From assembly GCA_024758765.1 (NCBI GenBank), contig CP101406.1, positions 4,402,001 to 4,466,000 on the forward strand: a DNA stretch of 64,000 nucleotides. The letters run 5' to 3'. The position numbers and the translations under genes were made by a program. Origin of the DNA: Mycobacterium sp. SVM_VP21 (GTDB lineage: Bacteria > Actinomycetota > Actinomycetes > Mycobacteriales > Mycobacteriaceae). Below the pieces are notes generated by a model. That model saw only the letters and a list, made by a program, of their open reading frames with translations, was not told the origin of the DNA and did not search any database. This document shows, piece after piece, positions 9,696 through 16,853 of the stretch (positions are counted from its first letter, which is position 1; the number at the start of each line of letters is the position of its first letter).

Positions 9696-10871
9696 ATGCG
9701 CATCACCCAGATCATCGAGACGCCGGTGCGCTTGCGCGGCGAGGTCGCCAACGCGTTGGTGGATTTCTCTCGGCACACGGTGTCACTGGTCGCGGTGATC
9801 AGCGATCAGATCCGCAACGGGAAACCGGTGACCGGCGTCGCATTCAACTCCATCGGCCGATTCGCCCAGAGCGGCATCCTGGCCGACCGGATGATCCCGC
9901 GCGTGCTGCGCGCGAAGCCGGAGTCGCTGCTTGACGACGCCGGCCGGATCGATCCCGCGCGGGTGCTGGGCTGCGCGCTGGCCGACGAGAAGCCCGGCGG
10001 GCACGGCGACCGGGCTGGAGCGGCAGCCGCACTGGAACTCGCATGCTGGGACCTCAACGCCAAACTCGCCGACGAGCCCGCCTACCGCACCATTGCCGGG
10101 TATTTCGGTCGCGACACCGTCGCCGCCGCCGTACCGGTGTATGCTGCCGGCGGCTACTACTACCCGGGCGACGACACCACGGCCGGCCTGGATCGGCTGC
10201 GCAGCGAAATCCGCGGCTATCTCGACATAGGCTACGACGCGGTCAAGATGAAGATCGGTGGCGCGTCGACGAGCGAGGACCTGGCGCGCATCGAAGCAGT
10301 GATCGACATCGTCGGCAGCGGAGCCCGAGTCGCTGTCGACGCCAACGGCAGATTCGACGAGGCCGACGCGATCCAGTGGGCACAAGCGCTGCGCCCGTAT
10401 AGCTTGCGCTGGTACGAAGAGCCCGGTGACCCGCTCGACTACGCGTTGAACGCCGCGGTGATCGCGGCATACGACGGTGCCATCGCCACCGGAGAAAATC
10501 TGTTCTCGGTGCGCGATGCGACCAACCTGGTTCGCTACGCCGGCATGCGGCCGGGCACCGACATCTTTCAGATGGACGCCGGACTCAGCTACGGCCTGAC
10601 CGAATACGCCCGGATGATCGAAACCCTCGAAGCGCACGGCTTCGATCGCCGCTTCGCCTTCCCACACGGCGGGCACCTGATCAATCTGCACATCGTGGTC
10701 GCGCTGGGACTGGGCGGCTGCGAGTCCTACCCCGGGGTGTTCGCACCGTTCGGCGGCTACGCACCGGGTTGTGTGCTGGCCGAGGGCACCATCGCGCCGA
10801 CCGACGCGCCGGGCTTCGGGCTCGAGGAGAAGCCCGACCTGGCCACCGTGATTGCCGACCTGGTGGGATGA
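9696..10871 (+). CDS. Enolase-superfamily acid-sugar dehydratase, D(-)-tartrate dehydratase-like
   Basis: Enolase-superfamily protein (391 aa) closely resembling D-tartrate dehydratase. The KxK pair is K184/K186, metal ligands are D215 (VDANG), E241 (WYEEPGDPLDYA) and E267 (ATGENLF), and the acid/base histidine is H324 in PHGGH. The motifs EKPGGHGDR and GGYYYPG are typical of that enzyme. It would convert D-tartrate, or a related diacid, to oxaloacetate. AGGAGG precedes the ATG. It opens the accessory block that separates citE from bkdA and is followed four bases later by a ketopantoate reductase-like gene. The family is certain and the tartrate assignment strong. Confidence 0.85.
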   Translation: MRITQIIETPVRLRGEVANALVDFSRHTVSLVAVISDQIRNGKPVTGVAFNSIGRFAQSGILADRMIPRVLRAKPESLLDDAGRIDPARVLGCALADEKPGGHGDRAGAAAALELACWDLNAKLADEPAYRTIAGYFGRDTVAAAVPVYAAGGYYYPGDDTTAGLDRLRSEIRGYLDIGYDAVKMKIGGASTSEDLARIEAVIDIVGSGARVAVDANGRFDEADAIQWAQALRPYSLRWYEEPGDPLDYALNAAVIAAYDGAIATGENLFSVRDATNLVRYAGMRPGTDIFQMDAGLSYGLTEYARMIETLEAHGFDRRFAFPHGGHLINLHIVVALGLGGCESYPGVFAPFGGYAPGCVLAEGTIAPTDAPGFGLEEKPDLATVIADLVG

Positions 10872-10875
10872 GCAG

Positions 10876-11799
10876 ATGAAGATCGCGGTCATCGGATGCG
10901 GCGCCATGGGTTCCATCTACGCCGCCAGATTGGCAGCGGCCGGCAACGATGTGCTGGCCATAGACCGGTCACCCCAGCATGTCGACGCCATCGCCGAGGG
11001 CGGCCTGCGGATCAGCGGACCGCAGCCTGACCAAGTGGTCCCCATGCGCGCTACCACCACCGCGCCGGCCGAGCCGATGGATCTGGTGGTGCTGGCGGTC
11101 AAGGCCGCCGACGTCGCCACCGGGGCCAACCAGGCACTGCCGCTGCTCGGCGAGGACACGCCGGTGTTGACCATCCAGAACGGACTCGGGTCGGCCGACA
11201 CCGTCGCCGACATCGTCGGCGCAGGCCGAGTGGCGGTCGGCATCGCCAGTGGCTTCGGCGCCTCGCGTCCCGCCCCGGGGCATGTGCACCACAACGCGAT
11301 GCGTGCCGTCCGGTTCGGCGCCTATGCGGCGCTGCCGTTTTCGACTGTCGAGCAGATCGCTGCGGTGTGGGCGGAGGCGGGATTCGACGCGGCCGCGGTC
11401 GCCGACATCGCCGCCATGCAATGGGAGAAGCTGATCTGCAACGCCGCCTACAGCGCGCCGTGCGCGCTGACCGGCATGACGGTGGGGCAGGTCATGGACG
11501 ACGCAGATATGGGACCGGTCAGCCGCGCCACCGCAACCGAGGCCTGGACGGTGGCCCGCGCTGCCGGAATCGGTATCGACGTGGCAGACCCAGTCGCGCA
11601 TGTCCGGGCCTTCGGGGCGCAGATGCCGAACGCCAAACCGTCTGCGCTGCTGGATCACCTGGCCCGCAGAGTCAGCGAGATCGACGTCATCAACGGCGCC
11701 GTGGTGCGCACGGCCGCGCAGGTGGGGGAGCAGGTCCCGGTGAATTCCACACTGACCGCGCTGGTCAAAGCGGTTGAACGTCAGTGGATAACGCCGTAG
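10876..11799 (+). CDS. Ketopantoate reductase (PanE/ApbA)-family oxidoreductase
   Basis: NAD(P)-dependent reductase (307 aa). The Rossmann motif GCGAMGS begins at residue 8, TIQNGLG is the family loop, and WEKLICNAAYSAPCAL contains the catalytic lysine; SEIDVINGAVV is the conserved C-terminal helix. The ATG at 10876 lies four bases after the upstream stop. Sitting directly behind a tartrate dehydratase-like gene rather than with pantothenate genes, it may reduce another 2-keto acid; this is inference from context only. Confidence 0.8.
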   Translation: MKIAVIGCGAMGSIYAARLAAAGNDVLAIDRSPQHVDAIAEGGLRISGPQPDQVVPMRATTTAPAEPMDLVVLAVKAADVATGANQALPLLGEDTPVLTIQNGLGSADTVADIVGAGRVAVGIASGFGASRPAPGHVHHNAMRAVRFGAYAALPFSTVEQIAAVWAEAGFDAAAVADIAAMQWEKLICNAAYSAPCALTGMTVGQVMDDADMGPVSRATATEAWTVARAAGIGIDVADPVAHVRAFGAQMPNAKPSALLDHLARRVSEIDVINGAVVRTAAQVGEQVPVNSTLTALVKAVERQWITP

Positions 11800-11854
11800 G
11801 GCTGAACACCACGCCGACCGGCGTTCAGCTCCGCGCGGTTTTCGCCGGCGGCGC

Positions 11855-11860
11855 TAGCGT
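11855..11860 (+). promoter_or_regulatory. -10 box of a leaderless transcript (methyltransferase gene)
   Basis: TAGCGT lies 8 nt before the ATG at 11869, with no Shine-Dalgarno sequence in between. This spacing is typical of mycobacterial leaderless mRNAs. Confidence 0.55.
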
Positions 11861-11868
11861 GGATTGGC

Positions 11869-12690
11869 ATGACCGATGACAAGGCGCGGGTGGACCTGAG
11901 CGGGTCCCCGCAGACCATGCTCGCGACGCTGTACGCCAAGGCGCTGGATGCCGATCTGCCCGAACCCATCCTGGGAGACCGCTACGCCAAAGATGTGGTC
12001 GCACGCATCGACTACGACTGGCGCAAGACCACCATCACCGCGGCTCGATCGCCGTCGGTGACTACCCGCTCGGCACACTTCGACACCTGGGCCCGCGGAT
12101 TCCTGGCGGCTAACCCCGATGCCGTGGTGCTGCACCTGGGCTGTGGGCTCGACGCCCGATACTTCCGGTTGCAGCCCGGCGATGGAGTCGACTGGTACGA
12201 CATCGATTACCCGTCCGTGGCCGACCTGCGCCGGCAGCTGCTTCCCGAACGACGCCACAATCACGTAGTGGCAGCGTCGGTCACCGACCCGGCATGGTTC
12301 GCTGAAATACCCACCGGCCGTCCGACATTGATGCTGGGCGAAGGCCTCACGATGTATCTGACCGAATCCGACGGTGTGGCGTTGCTGCGCCGGGTCGTCG
12401 AGCACGCCCCGAGTGGGGAGTTGCAGTTCGACGCCTTCAACTGGCTGGGCATCAAGTCGCAATGGTCCAACGCGGTGGTACGCAAATCCGGGGCGACGCT
12501 GCACTGGGCGATCAACGGCCCTGACGACATTCTCGCGGCGGTACCGGGCACCCGACTCCTGCAATGGGAGCGCTGGTTCGAGTCGGCCACCTTCGCTCAA
12601 CTGCCGCGCGCCTACCGGGCGCTGGGTAAGGCGATGTCGTTGATTCCGGCGGTGGCGAACATGTCGCAGTACCACCGTTACACCTTCTGA
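11869..12690 (+). CDS. Class I SAM-dependent methyltransferase, PPM1/leucine carboxyl methyltransferase-like
   Basis: Methyltransferase of 273 aa. The SAM motif is HLGCGLDARYFRL (about residues 88-100), followed by the acidic motif WYDIDYPSVADLRR and LMLGEGLTMYLTE, characteristic of the PPM1/TcmP-type O-methyltransferases. The substrate cannot be inferred. It has its own leaderless-type promoter and sits between the KPR-like gene and a TetR regulator. A 6-bp hairpin with a 3-nt loop follows the stop (12703-12717) but lacks a T-tract. Confidence 0.8.
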   Translation: MTDDKARVDLSGSPQTMLATLYAKALDADLPEPILGDRYAKDVVARIDYDWRKTTITAARSPSVTTRSAHFDTWARGFLAANPDAVVLHLGCGLDARYFRLQPGDGVDWYDIDYPSVADLRRQLLPERRHNHVVAASVTDPAWFAEIPTGRPTLMLGEGLTMYLTESDGVALLRRVVEHAPSGELQFDAFNWLGIKSQWSNAVVRKSGATLHWAINGPDDILAAVPGTRLLQWERWFESATFAQLPRAYRALGKAMSLIPAVANMSQYHRYTF

Positions 12691-12725
12691 CCTGCGCAGT
12701 CGGGTTCTGATAGAACCGTTGACTA

Positions 12726-12740
12726 ATTACGTTACGTAAT
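12726..12740. promoter_or_regulatory. Palindromic operator upstream of TetR gene
   Basis: ATTACGTTACGTAAT is a perfect 7-bp inverted repeat about a central T, 42 bp upstream of the TetR start codon and AT-rich against a GC-rich background. It is the likely autoregulatory site of the TetR protein at 12782. Confidence 0.65.
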
Positions 12741-12781
12741 GTAATTGTTTAGACCGTGAGTCGCCGACAGCGGGTGCCCTA

Positions 12782-13399
12782 GTGACGGCAAGCCCAGACC
12801 AGGCCCCGGCCGGTCGCGGGCGCCCACGTGACCCGCGCACCGAACAGGCCATCACCGAAGCCACCCGCAGACTGCTGGCCCGTGACGGCTACGACCAGGT
12901 GTCCATCGAGGCGATCGCCCGCGAGGCCGATATCAGCCGCCCCACCGTCTACCGGCGCTGGCCGTCGAAGACGCATCTGGTGTTCGACGCGGTCTTCGGT
13001 GCCGCCGAGGTCGGTGACGTGCTGACCAGCTCGGGCGACTTCGAAGCCGACCTACGTCAATTCGTTGCCGGCGTTTTCGAGTTCTGGCGCGCACCGGACG
13101 TGGCCGCCGCGGCGCTGGGCATACTGGCCGATCGCCACCGTGATCCCGAACTGTTCATCCGGACCCAACAGTTGCTCGACGAGACGACCCGCACCGCGTT
13201 CGGCGTGCTGGTTCGCGCCGGCATTGACCAAGGCGTGCTGGATGCCGACATCGATGTCGAGATCGCTTACGACGCCTTGGTGGGCACCAGCTTCTACATC
13301 GCCCAAGTCTTGGCCACCGAAACGGTCGACGCCGCTGCCGACAGGTTGTGCACCCTGCTGCTGCAGGGAATGAGAAAGAAGGAGAACCGGGATGAGTGA
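12782..13399 (+). CDS. TetR-family transcriptional regulator
   Basis: TetR-type repressor (205 aa) with an HTH at residues 17-62 including DISRPTVYRRWPSKTHLVFD, and a C-terminal ligand domain without a recognisable subfamily signature. It starts with GTG and overlaps the following DUF1214 gene by 8 bp, so regulator, DUF1214 protein, sulfotransferase and oxidoreductase form one transcription unit. The palindrome at 12726-12740 is its probable operator. Confidence 0.85.
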   Translation: MTASPDQAPAGRGRPRDPRTEQAITEATRRLLARDGYDQVSIEAIAREADISRPTVYRRWPSKTHLVFDAVFGAAEVGDVLTSSGDFEADLRQFVAGVFEFWRAPDVAAAALGILADRHRDPELFIRTQQLLDETTRTAFGVLVRAGIDQGVLDADIDVEIAYDALVGTSFYIAQVLATETVDAAADRLCTLLLQGMRKKENRDE

Positions 13400-14456
13400 C
13401 GAGTTGTCCGTCGCGTTTGGCGACCTCCTCGACGAGGTCCGAGCCGTCGAGCAGCGCCTGCTGACTGCCGATCCGCCGCTGGAGGAGGCCGACGTCCTGG
13501 ACGGCTATCGGTGGGCGTTGAGCCTGCTGCGGGTCGCCTCGGAAGCTTACATCTGGGGCGATGCGGACAAGCCGATCCTGGTCGACGTGATCGGCCCCTA
13601 CCTCAAGTGGGGCGGCGACAATTCGGACGCGTTCTACCAGCTGGCGCCGATCGACCCGAGCCGCAGCTATCGGGTCACCGGCAACCGCGGCGACGCGGTC
13701 TATCTGTCCATGACCGTCTACGGGGGTCCGGACGACGGCCGCTACAGCGACCGCATCATCGACACCATCAACGACCGCGACCTGGGATGCGACGCCGACG
13801 GCAACTTCGAATTCGTCATCAGCGCCCAAGAGCAGCAAGGTAATTGGCTCAAGCTGGAGCCCGACGCCGTGTTCATCCTGACCCGCGACTACCTCACCGA
13901 CCCCGGCGCCGATGCGCGGGTGCAGTGGAAGATCGAGGCGCTCGATGACACGCCGCGGCGCCCCGACAGCCGGGCCGACCTGACCCGGCGGATGCGCGCG
14001 GCCCGCACCTGGATTCGTGAGCAGGCGGCGATGGCACCCGTGCGGCTGCCGGCCAACGTGCTGCAGGAGCCCTACCCGGTTCCGAGCCGCACCGTGGGCT
14101 GGGCCGCAGGCGATGCCGCCTATTCGATGGGCGCCTACGAACTGCAACCCGGCCAGGCGCTGGTCATCGACGGAACTTCACCGGAGTGTGTGTTCTGGAA
14201 CCTGTGCCTGTGGAATCCGTTCCTGCACACCTACGACTACACCCGCGAGCGGGTCACCATCAACGGCGCGCACGTCAGCTACGCCCCCGACGGGTCCTGG
14301 CAGATCGTGATCAGCGAAACCGATCCAGGGCATCCGAACTGGGTGTCCACCGCCGGCCGGTCGAAAGGCCTGATCTGGCTGCGCTGGTTCTTGCCCGAGG
14401 CCACCCCTGACCCACTGACCTGCCGGGTCGTCGACGTCGCAGAGCTGGCCTCGTGA
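13392..14456 (+). CDS. DUF1214-domain protein
   Basis: Protein of 354 aa ending in a DUF1214-type beta-sandwich (GDAAYSMGAYELQPGQALVIDG, then WNLCLWNPFLHTYDYTR, and a C-terminal LIWLRWFLPEAT). No signal peptide is visible. DUF1214 proteins are common in mycobacteria but their biochemical role is not established. It is tightly coupled to the sulfotransferase, whose GTG overlaps its TGA, which suggests that they act on the same compound. No function is assigned. Confidence 0.75.
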   Translation: MSDELSVAFGDLLDEVRAVEQRLLTADPPLEEADVLDGYRWALSLLRVASEAYIWGDADKPILVDVIGPYLKWGGDNSDAFYQLAPIDPSRSYRVTGNRGDAVYLSMTVYGGPDDGRYSDRIIDTINDRDLGCDADGNFEFVISAQEQQGNWLKLEPDAVFILTRDYLTDPGADARVQWKIEALDDTPRRPDSRADLTRRMRAARTWIREQAAMAPVRLPANVLQEPYPVPSRTVGWAAGDAAYSMGAYELQPGQALVIDGTSPECVFWNLCLWNPFLHTYDYTRERVTINGAHVSYAPDGSWQIVISETDPGHPNWVSTAGRSKGLIWLRWFLPEATPDPLTCRVVDVAELAS

Positions 14457-15700
14457 GCGCCGGCACGCGGCCCGGCGCCATCCGCCTTGAAGACCTTGCC
14501 AACCCGATCTTTCCCGAGGCTGCCGGCCCGATGCGCGAAGGCCTGGCCGGCTACGGCGCGGTCCTGCAACTCACACCCGAAGCCCTGCTGCAGGCCGCGA
14601 CTGAACGCACGGGCCTGGACAACTGGGGCGACAACGGATTCCGCGAACGCCTCGACGTGTTGTGCGGTTCCCTGAACGCCGAAGCCGACCTGTCCGGCGT
14701 CGGCCGAGCGATGGCGTTCGAACAACTGGTAGGCCATCTGGTCAACCGGCTTCGGCTGGAAGATCTGATCGCGGCCAACCCCGAGATCGAAAACGTCGAG
14801 ATCGAACGCCCGATCATCATCTGCGGGCTGCCGCGCACCGGCACCACCCATTTGCACAACCTGATCGCCGCCGATCCGGCCCTGCGCTACCTGCCCTATT
14901 GGGAGAGCATGGAGCCGGTCGCCACCCCGGGCGAACCCGATCCGCAGGCCAGGCGTGATCGTTGCGCTGTCGGCCTGGATCTGATCAACACCTCGATGCC
15001 CGACTTCAAGCGCATGCATGACATGACTGTCGACCACGCACACGAAGAGATCCAGCTGCTGGGCAACGACATCTCTGGAATGCTCTTCGAATGTAGTTAC
15101 TACCTACCGACATTCGCGCAGCACTACAAGACCCACGATCAGACCGCGTCGTACGCCTACATGAGGCGCACCCTGCAGGCGCTGCAATGGCTGCGCGGCG
15201 GGACCCGCTGGGTGCTCAAATCACCACAACATCTAGAGCAGTTCCCCGCGCTGTATGCCACATTTCCCGACGCCACTTTCGTTGTCACCCATCGGGATCC
15301 AGTCGAGGTGACCCGATCGATGGCGACCATGATCAGCTACGCGGCGCGCATGGCCTGCGACCAACCCGATCCGGTCAAGATCTCGCAGTACTGGCTGGAC
15401 CGAGCCGACGATCTGCTCACCGGCTGCCTGCGCGACCGCGATGTGCTGCCGGCGGCGCAGTCGGTCGATGTGCGCTTCGAGGACTTCATGGCCGACGAGG
15501 ATGGAACCGTCGCTGCCATCTACGAGCTCGCGGGCCAGCCGCTGGACACCCGGGCCAAAGAAGCAATGACGCAGTTCTGCGTCGAGCACCCCCGCGGGCG
15601 CTACGGCGCAGTGGACTACCAGCCGGCCGATCTGGGACTAGACGCCGACGAAGTGGCAAACCGCCTGCGTGCCTACCGAAACCAATTCGTTCACGACTAA
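14453..15700 (+). CDS. PAPS-dependent sulfotransferase family protein
   Basis: Sulfotransferase-fold protein (415 aa). The 5'-phosphosulfate loop is GLPRTGTTHLH (residues 125-135) and the 3'-phosphate element is WVLKSPQHLEQFPAL followed by FVVTHRDPVEVTRS. It belongs to the Stf-type group seen in mycobacteria, whose members sulfate lipids or small alcohols; the acceptor here is unknown. No PAPS synthesis genes are nearby. Its GTG start overlaps the DUF1214 stop, and the oxidoreductase gene follows 12 bp later. Confidence 0.82.
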   Translation: MSAGTRPGAIRLEDLANPIFPEAAGPMREGLAGYGAVLQLTPEALLQAATERTGLDNWGDNGFRERLDVLCGSLNAEADLSGVGRAMAFEQLVGHLVNRLRLEDLIAANPEIENVEIERPIIICGLPRTGTTHLHNLIAADPALRYLPYWESMEPVATPGEPDPQARRDRCAVGLDLINTSMPDFKRMHDMTVDHAHEEIQLLGNDISGMLFECSYYLPTFAQHYKTHDQTASYAYMRRTLQALQWLRGGTRWVLKSPQHLEQFPALYATFPDATFVVTHRDPVEVTRSMATMISYAARMACDQPDPVKISQYWLDRADDLLTGCLRDRDVLPAAQSVDVRFEDFMADEDGTVAAIYELAGQPLDTRAKEAMTQFCVEHPRGRYGAVDYQPADLGLDADEVANRLRAYRNQFVHD

Positions 15701-15712
15701 CGGGAGAAAACC

Positions 15713-16774
15713 ATGAACCAACCGATCACCGCCGACGCCTGGGTCGCCACCGCACTCGGTGACCCCGCCAAAGTGCTGGCCCGCCAAAACGTCGAGGTGC
15801 GCGCCCCCGGACCCGGCGAAATCCGGGTCGCCGTCAACGCGTTCTGCCTCAACTTCAACGACATTGACATCATCGGTGGCCGATACACGACCCTGCCGCT
15901 GCAGCCGCCGTTCGTGCCCGGCATGGAGACCGTCGGAGTCGTGGAAAGTGCCGGCCAGGGCGCTGAACATCTCATCGGCCGGCGCATTGTCGGCATCCCG
16001 GTGATGGCCTTCGGCGGCTACGCCTCTTACGCGATCGTGGACGCGGCAACCGCGCTGGACCTGCCGGACTGGGTCAGCGACGTCGACGGCGCCGCCCTGC
16101 ATTACCCGTTCCACCTGGGCTGGTTCGCGTTGCGCGAGCGTGGCCGCCTCAAGTCGGGGGAGACCCTGCTGGTGCATGCCGCCGCGGGCGGCACCGGATC
16201 CGGTGCCATGGTGCTCGGCAAGGCGCTGGGCGCCAGGGTGATCGCCACCGCCGGCAGCGAAGAGAAATTGGAGTTCTGCAAGGAACTCGGCGCCGACCAC
16301 GCGATCAACTACCGCGACGCCGACTGGGCGCAACAGGTCGTGGAACTGACCTACGGCCGTGGTGTCGACGTCGCGTTCGACGCGGTCGGCGGCGACGTCG
16401 CGGTGGAGACCTTCAAGTGCATGGGTTTGAACGGCCGGTACCTGATGGCCGGATTCGCCCAGGACATCGCCTTGGAGGACGGCGACTACCTCTCGCCGAG
16501 GCCCATCGCCTACAGCAACTTCGATGTCTGCGGGGTATGCCTGGTCTACGTCAACGACCCGGTGGCGATCCGGCGCACCCTGGGCTTCAACTGGCCGGCC
16601 CGCTCCGAGGGACTTGACGCTCACGCGAAAATCCTGGAGTTGCTGCGCACCGGCAAGATCCGCACCGTCGTCGGCGCCGAGGTTCCCTGGACAGACTTGC
16701 CGAATGCCTTGGAGCGCATGGCCGCTCGCCAGACCACCGGACGCCTGGTGGTCAGCACCGGCCATCACGGGTAA
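15713..16774 (+). CDS. Zinc-free MDR-family NADPH:quinone oxidoreductase-like protein
   Basis: Medium-chain dehydrogenase/reductase (353 aa). It lacks the catalytic zinc cysteine/histidine set and carries the nucleotide-binding motif VHAAAGGTGSGAMVLGKALGA, as in quinone oxidoreductases and enoyl reductases. GGGAG precedes the ATG. As last gene of the TetR-controlled operon it may reduce an enone or quinone made or consumed by the DUF1214/sulfotransferase pair; that is inference. Confidence 0.82.
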   Translation: MNQPITADAWVATALGDPAKVLARQNVEVRAPGPGEIRVAVNAFCLNFNDIDIIGGRYTTLPLQPPFVPGMETVGVVESAGQGAEHLIGRRIVGIPVMAFGGYASYAIVDAATALDLPDWVSDVDGAALHYPFHLGWFALRERGRLKSGETLLVHAAAGGTGSGAMVLGKALGARVIATAGSEEKLEFCKELGADHAINYRDADWAQQVVELTYGRGVDVAFDAVGGDVAVETFKCMGLNGRYLMAGFAQDIALEDGDYLSPRPIAYSNFDVCGVCLVYVNDPVAIRRTLGFNWPARSEGLDAHAKILELLRTGKIRTVVGAEVPWTDLPNALERMAARQTTGRLVVSTGHHG

Positions 16775-16840
16775 CTTGCCCGGATCAAACCGATGGCTTT
16801 CGATGTCTAAGGTCACTACCGGCTAAGCGCACGGCCACCG

Positions 16841-16846
16841 TAGCCT
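16841..16846 (+). promoter_or_regulatory. -10 box of a leaderless transcript (nirK-like fusion)
   Basis: TAGCCT lies 7 nt before the ATG at 16854, with no ribosome binding site between them. Confidence 0.55.
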
Positions 16847-16853
16847 GACGAAC

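Noticed and set aside
12703..12717. Rho-independent terminator after the methyltransferase gene (GGTTCT/AGAACC)
   Set aside because: Only six base pairs with a 3-nt loop and no T-tract.
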